Of a DNA stretch of 64,000 nucleotides, positions 18,281 to 27,061 are shown in pieces. How positions within the stretch are numbered: position 1 is the first letter of the stretch; each line of letters opens with the position of its first letter. Where the stretch lies: the NCBI RefSeq assembly GCF_040655735.1, contig NZ_JBFAKK010000005.1, positions 248,001 through 312,000 on the forward strand, read 5' to 3'. A program made the translations under genes and the position numbers. The notes under the pieces were generated by a model that had not been told where the DNA came from, ran no database searches, and saw only the letters and a list, made by a program, of their open reading frames with translations. The DNA is from Phytomonospora sp040655735 (GTDB lineage Bacteria > Actinomycetota > Actinomycetes > Mycobacteriales > Micromonosporaceae).

Positions 18281-18330
18281 CCCGTCGACCCGGGCCGGCG
18301 TCCGTTACTCCCGGACGCAAGGTTCCGCCC

Positions 18331-18370
18331 GGACGGGCACGTCCCCTTCCCACGGGGGACGTGCCCGTCC
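18331..18370. terminator. Bidirectional terminator between chitinase and lipoprotein genes
   Basis: A 16-bp perfect stem (18331-18346 with 18355-18370, 8-base loop) sits between two convergent genes, 50 bases after the chitinase stop and 11 before that of the opposing gene. Confidence 0.8.
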
Positions 18371-18381
18371 TCTATGGACGA

Positions 18382-19332
18382 TCAGGGCACGTAGTCGAGC
18401 AGGGCGTAGTCGGCGAACTCGGCCGGCTCGGGGATCGTCGTGCCGGGCGTGCCGTCGGCGCCGACGAAGGTCAGCTCGCCCTCGGTGCGCACGAGCATGG
18501 AGCCGTCGGGGGCGAAGCGCACGCCGAGGACCCCGTCCATCGGCAGTGGGACGACCTCACCGGTCGCGGTGTCGATGACGGTGTCGCAGGCGAGAGTGCG
18601 GGCGACGTCGCCGACCGGATCGCCGTCGGCGACGGTCGACACGCAGATGCGCGCGGCGCCGGGCCCGACGTCGGAGAGGTCGGTGATCACGCGACCGGGG
18701 ATTTCGAAAGTGTCGTCGCGGGCGTTCGACAGGTCGGCGTCCATGATGGACACGTCACCGTCGCCGAGGGCGCCCACCACGATCTTGGTGCCGTCGGCGG
18801 AGTAGCGGTAGTGGCAGTCGCCGGACTCGCCCATCGGCGGGCCGACATCCGCGCCAGGCTCGGCGATGTGGACCGTCGCCATGCCGGAGTCGCGGCTGAA
18901 GTGGCCGTAGAGCAGGTGGCCCTGCGGGCTCCATACCGGCTCGACGCACATGGGGTCGGCGTCGGAGACGACCTCCCGCGTGACACCGCCGGGTTCGGTC
19001 TCGATGACGTTGAGGCGGCCTTCCATCGTCACGTAGGAAACGACGGAACCGTCGGCGGAGATGTTGGCGCTCAGCCAGGCGGCGGAGTACTCGAGTTCGA
19101 CGAGTTCCTCCACCTTGCCGTCGGCCAGCCGGTACACCGAGGTCGAGGCGAAGTCGGCGGTCGAGCCGAGGTAGTAGAAGGCGGGGCCCGCGCCGTCTGC
19201 GGGGACACCGTCGCCCGGGGCCGCGGAGCCCGAGGGATGCGGTGTCACCCGACCGTCGGGAGAGCAGGCCGTGAGGGCGAGAAGGGCTGCGGTGGCGGCG
19301 ATGGCGAGGCGCCGCGGTCGGGCTGTGTTCAC
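18382..19332 (-). CDS. Lipoprotein with WD40/TolB-like propeller
   Basis: Membrane-anchored exported protein, 316 aa from GTG 19332, chosen because it gives a proper lipoprotein signal peptide ending in LTAC (lipid-modified Cys near residue 22). The mature part shows repeated strand-turn units with SADGS, SPQGHL, SADGTKI and APDGSML, as in TolB/WD40-like beta propellers. Such lipoproteins often bind other envelope components; no enzymatic motif is visible. Convergent with the chitinase, divergent from the subtilisin-like protease. Confidence 0.7.
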   Translation of the reverse strand: MNTARPRRLAIAATAALLALTACSPDGRVTPHPSGSAAPGDGVPADGAGPAFYYLGSTADFASTSVYRLADGKVEELVELEYSAAWLSANISADGSVVSYVTMEGRLNVIETEPGGVTREVVSDADPMCVEPVWSPQGHLLYGHFSRDSGMATVHIAEPGADVGPPMGESGDCHYRYSADGTKIVVGALGDGDVSIMDADLSNARDDTFEIPGRVITDLSDVGPGAARICVSTVADGDPVGDVARTLACDTVIDTATGEVVPLPMDGVLGVRFAPDGSMLVRTEGELTFVGADGTPGTTIPEPAEFADYALLDYVP

Positions 19333-19626
19333 GTTCGCACCGTATCGGCAGGACGCTCCCCGGAGCCGACCCGCACGGCCGTCGCCGGAACCGTCGGCGA
19401 GCGCGCACTCACGGTGAGGTGTGCGGTGTTCGCCGTCGGGTGCCCAATTCACTGAATATCCCGGGTTTCCGGCCGGGAGTGCAGCTCACCGTCCACATCG
19501 GATGGTCGAGGTCACGGCCGGGGAACTTTTCGGCGACCTTACGGCAACCTTCGGTACCAAAATCGGCGTCTGTGCTTCGTGGGCATCGAGCCCTCGGGAT
19601 CCACCAAGCTGACTGGGGAGTTCAAC

Positions 19627-22600
19627 TTGAAGATTCGCTCCGTGATCGCGACCGCGGGGGTGACCGCGCTGCTTGTCGGCGGCGGCGTCGCCAACGCGGC
19701 CGAGCCCGACCGGCCCGCGTCGCTCGACGCGGCCGACGCCCTCGACCCGTCGCAGGCGACCCAGGCCATCACCCTGGTCACCGGCGACACCGTTTTACTC
19801 CAGGGCGGCAACCGCTTCTCCTTCATTCCCGGCGAAGGCCGTGAGGGCGTCGGTTACGGCCGGACCAGCGTGACCCGCGACGGTGTCACCGACCTGTACG
19901 TCGTTCCGCGCGACGCCGGCGCCCTGCTGGCGAGCGGGAAGCTCGACCGGCGTCTGTTCAACGTGACCGCGCTGGCCCGCGACGGTTTCGCCGACGCGCC
20001 CTCGCTTCCGCTGATCGTCCAGTACGACGAGAAGGCGCGGGCCGAGAAGTCCCTCGCCGGAGCCGGCCGCACCGCCGACCTCGACAGCATCGACGCCGGC
20101 GCCTACGCGGTGTCCACAGAGGACGCCGTCGGCGTCTGGGACCGGCTGGTCGCCGACGATCGCTCGGGCGAGCTCTCCTACGGCTACAAGCACGTGTGGC
20201 TCGACGGGAAGTCGAAGCTGCTGCTCGACCAGAGCGTCCCGCAGGTCGGCGGACCCGAGGCGTGGGAGGCGGGGTACACGGGAACCGGCGTGACCATCGC
20301 CGTCCTCGACACCGGCTACGACCCCACCCACCCCGACTTCCAGGGCAAGGTGACCGCGGCCCAGGACTTCACCGGAACCTCCCCCGGGGCCATCGACGGA
20401 TACGGGCACGGGACGCACGTGGCGTCCACTGTGGCCGGTACCGGCGCGGCCTCGAACGGTAAGTACAAGGGTGTTGCGCCCGACGCCGAGCTCATCATCG
20501 GCAAGGTCTGCACCGACGACGGGTTCTGCGAGGACAGCTCGATCATCGCGGGCATGCAGTGGGCGGCCGACAACGGCGCCGCCGCGGCGAACCTGAGCAT
20601 CGGCGGCGGCCCCACCGACGGGACCGACCCGCTGTCGGAGGCGGTCAACGAGATCTCGCTGGCCTCCGGCACCCTCTTCGTGATCGCCGCCGGCAACGAC
20701 GGCTCGGTCGAGGGGGTCTCCAGCCCGGCGACGGCCGACGAGGCCCTCGCCGTCGGCAGCGTCACCAAGCAGGACACGCTCTCCGGCTTCTCCAGCCAGG
20801 GACCGCGTTTCGGTGACGGCGCCGTCAAGCCCGACATCGCCGCGCCCGGCAGTGACATCGTCGCCGCCCGCGCCGCGGGCACCGAGGGCCCGATGCCCGT
20901 CGACGACTACTACTTCGGCGCCAGCGGGACCTCGATGGCCACGCCGCACGTCGCCGGTGCCGCCGCGCTGCTCAAGCAGGCGCACCCCGACTGGACCGCG
21001 CGTCAGCTGAAGTCGGCGCTCATGAGCAGCGCCAAGGGACTCGACGGCCTGTCGATCTACCAGCTCGGCGCCGGGCGTCTCGACATCGGCCGCGGTGTCG
21101 TCGCCGAGGTGACCACGGACGTGGCCAGCCTCAGCTTCGGCAAGTTCGCCTTCCCGCACGGCCAGCCCGGGGTGAGCAAGAAGCTCACCTACACCAACTC
21201 CTCGGCCGCCGAGATCACCCTGGCGCTGGACGTCGCCGCGAGCACCACCGACGGCACTCCCGCACCGGCCGGTTTGTACACGGTGGACAAGTCGAGCGTC
21301 ACCATCGCCCCCGGTGGCAGCGCCGAGGTCACCGTGACGTTCAACCCGCTGGCGGGATCCCCGGCCGGCGCCTACAGCGGTGTGATCACCGCGACCGGCG
21401 GCGACGAGGTCGTGCGCACCGCCGCCGGCGGCGTCCTTGAGCCCGAGATGCACGACATCACGCTGAAGGTGAAGCCCCGCGCGGGAGAGAGCGTCGACTA
21501 CCTCGGCGGCTTCTTCTTCAACGTGGAGAACGGGGACGGCGACTTCCTCGGCGACCTCGACGCCGACAACGAGCTCAAGGTCCGGGTCCCGCCGGGAACC
21601 TACGAGTTCATGGGCTCCATCTACAGCGACGGCACCACCCCCTCGGCGGTGGCGCTGGCGACCGACGTGACCGTCGCGCACTCCGACGTCACGACCCTGT
21701 GGGACGCCACGAAGGCGACGCGCCACAGCGTCGGGCTCGCCGACCGGACCGACGAGAAGTTCGACAGCGACATCGTCTCGCTGTCGGCGTGGTCGCATGA
21801 CGAGACCGCCGCGTTCCACGCCGACGCCAGCATCGCGCCCGGCGAGGCCGCGTTCGTGGTCGAGACGCCGCTGCTGGCCAGCAAGGACTTCTGGTACTCC
21901 GAGCACCCGCTTCTGGTCAGCCCGGCCGGTGCCGCGCAGCCCTACCGCTACAACCTGTACTTCGAGACCGAGGGCAAGCTGCCCAAGGGAACCGTGAAGC
22001 GGATCAAGGACAGCGAGGTCGTCCGGGAGAAGGCGGTCTACCACTCGCAGGGCGTCAAGGCGAGCTCGCTTCGCACCGACTTCCCCTTCGCGCCCGGTGC
22101 CGGCGTGATGATCGGGGCCTACGGCGTCGAGGTCGCGGTGCCGTCGACGGTCCTGGAGTACTTCACCCCCGGTGACGGCATCTGGTCGTGGCGAAGCGAC
22201 ATGGAGATCGGCGACATCGAGAACTTCGACGTCGAGGCCTCCACGCGATCGGCCGTCCGCACGACTCCGCGAACGGTGAACTACAACCAGGCGCCGCTCG
22301 GGCCGACGCTGGTCGACTACGGCGTCTACCGGGCGGGTGACTGGCTGTCGCTGGCGATCCCGATGTACAGCGGGCCCAGCGCGTCGCTGGTGACCCACTC
22401 GTTCTGGACCGCGGGCGTCACCGGTACCACCACGCTCCTCAAGGACGGTGTGGTCGTCGACAGCACGCAGGATCCGTGCGTCGCCGACTTCGACCTGCCG
22501 GCCGGACTGGGCGGGACCTTCACGCTCAAGTGCGAGACCACGCGAAACGTGGCGTGGTCGGCGATCGGGACGAAGTCGAGCGGTGAGTGGACCTTCACGA

Positions 22601-22950
22601 GCGAGCCGAGCGATCCCGACGTCTGGACGACGGTGGGTCTCAGCGCGGTGCGCTTCGGTGCGGCCGGTGTCGCCGACGGCTTCGCGCCGGTGGCGAAGAC
22701 GCAGGCGGTCACTCTCGACGTCGAGCACTCGGCGGAGGTCAGCCCGGGCACCAAGAGCCTGCGGTTCGAGGTGTCCTACGACGAGGGCGAGACGTGGAAG
22801 ACGGTGACGATCAGCCGGACCGGCGATCACGCCACCGCCACGCTCAAGCACCCCGCCGGTGCCAAATCGGTGTCCACTCGCCTCACGGTGACCGACAACG
22901 CCGGGCTGCGCTCCTCGCACACCACCATCAAGGCCTACGGCCTGAAATAG
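19627..22950 (+). CDS. Secreted subtilisin-like (S8) serine protease, large multidomain
   Basis: Exported serine protease, 1107 aa. I prefer the TTG at 19627: GGGGAG lies 6 bases upstream (19615-19620) and translation then opens directly with the signal peptide, ending in ANA; the GTG at 19579 would add 16 residues. A propeptide-like region (30-190) precedes the S8 domain with Asp228 (VLDTGYD), His261 (GHGTHVAS) and Ser436 (GTSMATPHVAGA). About 600 further residues form beta-rich domains, the first a Fn3/DUF11-like unit (LSFGKFAFPHG). Similar 1100-residue enzymes are common in streptomycetes. Three tandem hairpins follow the stop. Confidence 0.88.
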   Translation: MKIRSVIATAGVTALLVGGGVANAAEPDRPASLDAADALDPSQATQAITLVTGDTVLLQGGNRFSFIPGEGREGVGYGRTSVTRDGVTDLYVVPRDAGALLASGKLDRRLFNVTALARDGFADAPSLPLIVQYDEKARAEKSLAGAGRTADLDSIDAGAYAVSTEDAVGVWDRLVADDRSGELSYGYKHVWLDGKSKLLLDQSVPQVGGPEAWEAGYTGTGVTIAVLDTGYDPTHPDFQGKVTAAQDFTGTSPGAIDGYGHGTHVASTVAGTGAASNGKYKGVAPDAELIIGKVCTDDGFCEDSSIIAGMQWAADNGAAAANLSIGGGPTDGTDPLSEAVNEISLASGTLFVIAAGNDGSVEGVSSPATADEALAVGSVTKQDTLSGFSSQGPRFGDGAVKPDIAAPGSDIVAARAAGTEGPMPVDDYYFGASGTSMATPHVAGAAALLKQAHPDWTARQLKSALMSSAKGLDGLSIYQLGAGRLDIGRGVVAEVTTDVASLSFGKFAFPHGQPGVSKKLTYTNSSAAEITLALDVAASTTDGTPAPAGLYTVDKSSVTIAPGGSAEVTVTFNPLAGSPAGAYSGVITATGGDEVVRTAAGGVLEPEMHDITLKVKPRAGESVDYLGGFFFNVENGDGDFLGDLDADNELKVRVPPGTYEFMGSIYSDGTTPSAVALATDVTVAHSDVTTLWDATKATRHSVGLADRTDEKFDSDIVSLSAWSHDETAAFHADASIAPGEAAFVVETPLLASKDFWYSEHPLLVSPAGAAQPYRYNLYFETEGKLPKGTVKRIKDSEVVREKAVYHSQGVKASSLRTDFPFAPGAGVMIGAYGVEVAVPSTVLEYFTPGDGIWSWRSDMEIGDIENFDVEASTRSAVRTTPRTVNYNQAPLGPTLVDYGVYRAGDWLSLAIPMYSGPSASLVTHSFWTAGVTGTTTLLKDGVVVDSTQDPCVADFDLPAGLGGTFTLKCETTRNVAWSAIGTKSSGEWTFTSEPSDPDVWTTVGLSAVRFGAAGVADGFAPVAKTQAVTLDVEHSAEVSPGTKSLRFEVSYDEGETWKTVTISRTGDHATATLKHPAGAKSVSTRLTVTDNAGLRSSHTTIKAYGLK

Positions 22951-22961
22951 CCACATCCCTT

Positions 22962-23071
22962 GACGTGCCGGACGGGTGGGCCGGCCGGCACGTCGTGGAG
23001 GGCGCGCCGCCGGGCGGGGGGCGCGCCCTCCTTCGACCAGGGTGGATCCGCCGCGACGCGGCGGATCCACC
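22962..23071 (+). terminator. Three tandem hairpins after the S8 protease gene
   Basis: Stem 1: 22962-22971 with 22985-22994 (10 bp). Stem 2: 22997-23008 with 23020-23031 (12 bp). Stem 3: 23041-23054 with 23058-23071 (14 bp, 3-base loop). All perfect. The first starts 12 bases past the stop codon; none has a clear T-tract. Confidence 0.7.
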
Positions 23072-23555
23072 ACCCGTTTCGGCGCTGCTCTCGAGGGTCC
23101 GGCGATTTCGCCGGGCGCCGAGGGCAACCGAATCACCCTCCGTCCACGTTTCATATGTCGAGGGGAAGTCCGGAGGGGGTGAGCGGGCCGTGGCGATGTC
23201 GAAGGCCGTCGCCGGTTCGCCGCACCGATCCACAGTGGACTCCACCGCGCGGATCGCGGTGGTGACCTCGCTCAGGGCCGGCCGGGTCCTGTGCTGAAGC
23301 TTTTTCCGGATAGCGCGTTCACCGGGTGGGCCGGGAGGACGCGACAGAGGGCACGCCTGCCGGAGGCGTGCCCTCTCTTCGTGTCACGCCGCGGCGCCTT
23401 ACTCGGCCCGGCGACGGTCACGCTCCCGGACGGGGCGCCTGCCTCGGCGGGTCCGTTCACACCGGTGCCGGCAAGGGGGACCATGATCCGGTCGTTCGGG
23501 CTGCACCAGCGCCCGACCGGGTGCGGTGGCGGGGGTTCGCCGCCGCACAAGGCAG
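23072..23555. other. Gene-free gap with one further hairpin
   Basis: No convincing gene. A 33-codon frame (MSKAVAG..., about 23197-23297) lacks a good ribosome site. A perfect 12-bp stem (23346-23357 with 23365-23376, 7-base loop, then CTTC) could end a plus-strand transcript, but no source gene is visible. Confidence 0.5.
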
Positions 23556-23583
23556 AAGGGCCACCGGCGCACCGGTGGCCCTT
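23556..23583 (-). terminator. Terminator of the hexosaminidase gene
   Basis: Perfect 12-bp stem with a CGCA loop (23556-23567, 23572-23583), 17 bases after the minus-strand stop codon. Confidence 0.75.
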
Positions 23584-23599
23584 CGTCACGCCGTCGCCG

Positions 23600-25258
23600 C
23601 TAGATCGGCGGCAGGTTCAGCTTCTCGTGGTGGTCGTCCAGGTTCTCGTAGGGACGCTCGACGCGGGCGCGGCGCCCCGTGCCGCCCTTCTGCCACGGCA
23701 GAGGGCCGGCGAGGGGGCGGTAGTTGACGCCGAGGGCGTCGAGGCGCTCGACGTGCACCGCGAGGCGGTCCAGGACTGGCGCGGCGGCGCGTGCTTCCTT
23801 GCCGCCCCAGGCGACGTCGGCGACGACGGCCAGGCGCGGGTAGGCGCAGTACTCCAGGGCGAGGCGGGTCGGGATGTACTCGCTCCACAGCTCGGCCTGG
23901 AGGCCGAGGACGCCGTCGGCGGTGTGGCCCTCGGGAATCGGCTCGAACTCGGCGATGCCCTCAAGGGTGTTGAGGCCGAAGATGTGCAGCGGCTCCTCGG
24001 CGTCGTCCGAGGCGTAGTAGTTCAGGTAGACCTCGTCGTGGGGCGCGATGACGACCGAGTGCCCGGCTTGGAGGGCCTTGGCCGCGATCGAGAAGTCGCG
24101 CCACACCATGACCGCGGCGTCGGAGGGCGCCCCGCCGTCGAGGATCTCGTCCCAGCCGATCATCGTGCGCCCGGCGGCGGTCAGGTGCTCGCCCATGATC
24201 TTGGTGAACCACGACTGGATCAGGTCGGTGGAGGCCAGCCCGAGCTCGGCCGCCTTCGCCTGCGCCGCCGGGGATTCACGCCACTCGGTGCGCGGGACCT
24301 CGTCGCCGCCGATGTGGATGTACGGGGAAGGGAAGACCTCGATGACGACGTCGAGCACGTCCTTGATGAAGCGGATCGACTCGTCGGTCGGCGCCAGCAC
24401 CTCGGGGAAGATGCCGAAGGTGGTGGCCACGCCCTTGTCCTCGCGGCCGGGGACGTCCTGGTTGCCCAGTTCCGGATAGGCGGCCAGCACCGAGCGGACG
24501 TGGCCGGGCAGGTCGATCTCCGGCACGACCGTCACGTGCCGCTCGGCGGCGTAGGAGACGATCTCGCGCAGGTCCTCGCGGGTGTAGTAACCGCCGTGCG
24601 GGGTCCCGTCGTAGCCCTGCGGCTTGCCCGCGTGGCCGACGACGGTCTCGGGCCGCCAGGACGCGGTCTCGGTCAGCTTCGGCCAGCCCGGTACCTCGAT
24701 GCGCCAGCCCTGGTCCTCGGTGAGGTGCAGGTGCACGACGTTGAGCTGGTGCAGCGCGGCCAGGTCGATCTGGCGCAGCACGTCGACCTTCGGCAGGAAG
24801 TGCCGGGCGAGGTCCAGCATCACGCCGCGCCAGGCGAAGCGCGGTTCGTCCACGATGGACACCGCGGGCACCTCGACGGCGCTTCCGCTGCGCACCGCGC
24901 CGGCCCGCAGGGTGTCGGCGGGAAGCAGCTGGCGCAGCGTCTGCACCGCGCGGGCGAGCCCGGCGGGGTGCGCGGCGGTGAGGCGGACGCCGTCGGCGTC
25001 CACGTCGAGGGTGTAGCGCTCGGCGGCGATCGACGGATAGTCGGCGGCCTCGCCCTCGATCGACAAGGTGATGACGGGACCGTCCGACGACGGCAGCACC
25101 GGCAGCGGCAGGCCGGTTCCGGCGCGCAGCACGTCGTGCAGCAGCCAGGCGGGGCCGCTCGCCTCACCGGAGGCGACGATCGAGACGCCCCCGTCGAGAG
25201 TGAAGCTTCCGGAATTCTCGGTGACGGACAGAGGCTGTGGCACCAGCGCCAAAGACAT
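23600..25258 (-). CDS. GH20 beta-N-acetylhexosaminidase
   Basis: Releases terminal GlcNAc (or GalNAc) from chito-oligosaccharides; 552 aa from ATG 25258, which has GGGG 5 bases upstream (a GTG two codons earlier is possible). N-terminal GH20b domain (1-125), then the catalytic barrel with HLTEDQGWRIE and the Asp319-Glu320 pair in HIGGDEV; substrate-assisted mechanism by family. No signal peptide, so it probably acts in the cytosol on imported chitobiose, complementing the secreted chitinase. No sugar transporter is adjacent. A dre-like sequence lies about 70 bases upstream. Confidence 0.92.
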   Translation of the reverse strand: MSLALVPQPLSVTENSGSFTLDGGVSIVASGEASGPAWLLHDVLRAGTGLPLPVLPSSDGPVITLSIEGEAADYPSIAAERYTLDVDADGVRLTAAHPAGLARAVQTLRQLLPADTLRAGAVRSGSAVEVPAVSIVDEPRFAWRGVMLDLARHFLPKVDVLRQIDLAALHQLNVVHLHLTEDQGWRIEVPGWPKLTETASWRPETVVGHAGKPQGYDGTPHGGYYTREDLREIVSYAAERHVTVVPEIDLPGHVRSVLAAYPELGNQDVPGREDKGVATTFGIFPEVLAPTDESIRFIKDVLDVVIEVFPSPYIHIGGDEVPRTEWRESPAAQAKAAELGLASTDLIQSWFTKIMGEHLTAAGRTMIGWDEILDGGAPSDAAVMVWRDFSIAAKALQAGHSVVIAPHDEVYLNYYASDDAEEPLHIFGLNTLEGIAEFEPIPEGHTADGVLGLQAELWSEYIPTRLALEYCAYPRLAVVADVAWGGKEARAAAPVLDRLAVHVERLDALGVNYRPLAGPLPWQKGGTGRRARVERPYENLDDHHEKLNLPPI

Positions 25259-25327
25259 GATCACCCCAGGGGATGTTTGTGCGGGCAGGGATCAGTTCGG
25301 CACACCGTACGTCACGATCGCGGGCCC

Positions 25328-25337
25328 GGACCAGACC
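25328..25337. promoter_or_regulatory. Possible DasR (dre-like) site upstream of hexosaminidase
   Basis: On the minus strand the sequence GGTCTGGTCC matches 8 of 10 positions of the dre core GGTCTAGACC, about 70 bases before the hexosaminidase start. DasR controls GlcNAc and chitin genes in actinomycetes, so location and target fit, but no dasR gene is in the window. Confidence 0.3.
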
Positions 25338-25363
25338 TCGTCGGGAAATAGTCCAGAATCTGA

Positions 25364-25376
25364 AATGTTTAACATT
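25364..25376. promoter_or_regulatory. AT-rich palindrome in hexosaminidase-merR gap
   Basis: AATGTT-T-AACATT is a perfect 6+1+6 dyad inside an AT-rich patch, unusual for this DNA. It lies about 110 bases upstream of the hexosaminidase start and 75 past the merR stop. Confidence 0.35.
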
Positions 25377-25451
25377 GGTAAGTGTTGATCATTCGTTTCG
25401 GTCCGTACACGACCTCGTGCGCCCAGCATCCGTTTCGCGTCTCGGCGCTGG

Positions 25452-25853
25452 TCACGCGGGCGAGACCTCCGCGACGGCCAGCACACCGTCGAGGATCTCC
25501 CGCGTGCGCACCATCGCCTCGATCGCACCGTCGATCCGCTCCCGCTCGACCGAAAGCCGCTCGCGCAACTCCTCGCACGCGATGAGCCAGCTGCCGGAAT
25601 CCCCTTCCCGCACGCACGGCAGCACCCGCGCGATCACGCACGTCGAGAGTCCCGCCGCCAGCAGCACCCGGATCCGCCCGACCCGCTCGACCGCGCCCTC
25701 GTCGTACACCCGGTACCCGCTGGGCAGCCGCCGCGGCGACAGCAGACCCTGCTGCTCGTAGTAACGCAGCAGCCGCACCGCGACGCCCGTCCGCCGGGCG
25801 AGCTCGCCGATCCGTATCGCGAGACCTCCGTCACAGAACATGGACTCTGACAT
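25452..25853 (-). CDS. MerR-family transcriptional regulator
   Basis: Regulator of 133 aa. N-terminal MerR helix-turn-helix (RIGELARRTGVAVRLLRYYEQ, then GLLSPRR.PSGYRVYDE), followed by the dimerisation helix. The tail carries two cysteines (VLPCVREGDSGSWLIACEEL) but no metal-binding pattern I recognise. Start is uncertain: ATG 25853 lies within the divergent operator, ATG 25841 is next. Divergent from an MFS exporter gene 26 bases away, with a classical MerR dyad between them, so it most likely activates that exporter. Confidence 0.85.
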   Translation of the reverse strand: MSESMFCDGGLAIRIGELARRTGVAVRLLRYYEQQGLLSPRRLPSGYRVYDEGAVERVGRIRVLLAAGLSTCVIARVLPCVREGDSGSWLIACEELRERLSVERERIDGAIEAMVRTREILDGVLAVAEVSPA

Positions 25854-25863
25854 GGATGTCAGA
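25846..25863. promoter_or_regulatory. MerR operator within the exporter promoter
   Basis: TCTGACATGGATGTCAGA is an 8+2+8 dyad. On the plus strand TGGACT (25841-25846) and TTTAGC (25865-25870) flank it as -35 and -10 with an 18-bp spacer, near the long spacer typical of MerR promoters. Confidence 0.75.
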
Positions 25864-25879
25864 CTTTAGCGTTCGGCCG

Positions 25880-27046
25880 GTGAACCCACCAACCCCCTCG
25901 ATCCGGCCCGCGCTGCCGACCCTGCTCGCGCTCGCCGCCGCGATCTTCGTCTCCGGGACGGCCGAGTACCTCGTCGCCGGAATGCTCACCGAACTGTCCG
26001 GCTCCCTCGGCGTCGGCACCGCGGCGGCCGGGCAGCTCGTCACCGGCTACGCCCTCACCGTCCTGATCGGCGGCCCGCTGCTCACCGTGGCGACGACCCG
26101 CCTGCCCCGCAAGGGACTGATGCTCGCGCTGACCGCCCTGTTCGTCGCCGGCGCCGTAGTCTGCGCCACCGCCGACGGCTACGGCCAGCTCCTCGCCGGC
26201 CGCGTCATCTCCGCACTGGCCCAGGCCACCCTCTTCGCCTCGGCGCTCACCACCGGCGCCAAGATCGTCGCCCCGCAACGCATCGGGACGGCCTTCGCGA
26301 TCATGTCGACCGGCTTGACCCTGGCCACGGTCCTCGGATCCCCGCTGGGCACCTTCCTGGGGCAGGAGTACGGCTGGCGCTCGCCGTTCCTCGCGGTGGC
26401 GGTCATGGGCGCGCTCAGCCTGATCCCCTTGGCGCTGCTGGTTCCCAGGACACCGCGACCGGAGTCCACCGTCGCCCGGGAGCTGCGGGTCCTGGCCGGC
26501 CGCGACACCCGCCGGGTGCTTCTGCTGACCGTGCTGAGCCAGGCCGCCGTGTCGTCGGTCTTCGTCTACCTGGCACCCTCGGCGACCGAGCTGGCCGGTT
26601 TCACCGCGGGCGCGGTTCCCCTGCTGCTGCTCGGATACGGCGCCGGTGGATTCGTCGGCAACCTCGTCGCCGGCCGTGCCGCCGACCGCGACCTCGGCCG
26701 CACCCTGTTCACCGTCCTCGGCGCGACGGCGCTGCTCCTGGCGGCGGCTCCCTTCGCGCTGACCATGCAGGCCACCGCGATCGCCGAGATCCTGCTGCTC
26801 GGCGCGGTCGCCAACGCCCTCGCCGCGCCCCTCCAGTCGCTGATGTCGCGAAGGACCGGCGGATCCAGCCTCGCGCTGGCGGTGAACGTATCGGCCTTCA
26901 TGGGCGGCCACGCGCTCGCGGCCGCCTCGGCGGGCGTGGTCGTGGCGGCGTGGGACCTGCGATGGGCCGGGCTGGCGGGCGTGGTGTTCGCGGTGGTGGC
27001 CTTGGGGGTGGCGCCACGAGAAAGGCGGGTGCCCGTCGCGGTCTGA
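25880..27046 (+). CDS. MFS exporter (DHA1, chloramphenicol/drug resistance type)
   Basis: Twelve-helix efflux protein of the Cmx/CmlA-like DHA1 group, 388 aa from GTG 25880. That GTG falls about 10 bases after the -10 box, so the mRNA may be leaderless; an in-frame ATG at 25856 lies inside the operator and is unlikely. Family marks: SGTAEYLVAGMLTELSGSL in helix 1, GGPLLTVATTRLPRKG (motif A region), GRVISALAQA and TVLGSPLGTFLGQEYGWR. Presumably induced by MerR in response to its substrate, which cannot be named. Confidence 0.85.
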   Translation: MNPPTPSIRPALPTLLALAAAIFVSGTAEYLVAGMLTELSGSLGVGTAAAGQLVTGYALTVLIGGPLLTVATTRLPRKGLMLALTALFVAGAVVCATADGYGQLLAGRVISALAQATLFASALTTGAKIVAPQRIGTAFAIMSTGLTLATVLGSPLGTFLGQEYGWRSPFLAVAVMGALSLIPLALLVPRTPRPESTVARELRVLAGRDTRRVLLLTVLSQAAVSSVFVYLAPSATELAGFTAGAVPLLLLGYGAGGFVGNLVAGRAADRDLGRTLFTVLGATALLLAAAPFALTMQATAIAEILLLGAVANALAAPLQSLMSRRTGGSSLALAVNVSAFMGGHALAAASAGVVVAAWDLRWAGLAGVVFAVVALGVAPRERRVPVAV

Positions 27047-27061
27047 GCTCTGGTTCGGCGG

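Noticed and set aside
19795..23154. 1119-residue open frame opposite the S8 protease
   Set aside because: Antisense shadow of a gene with an intact catalytic triad; no domain visible.
23197..23297. 33-codon frame (MSKAVAG...) after the S8 gene
   Set aside because: No ribosome site or recognisable motif; lies between hairpins.
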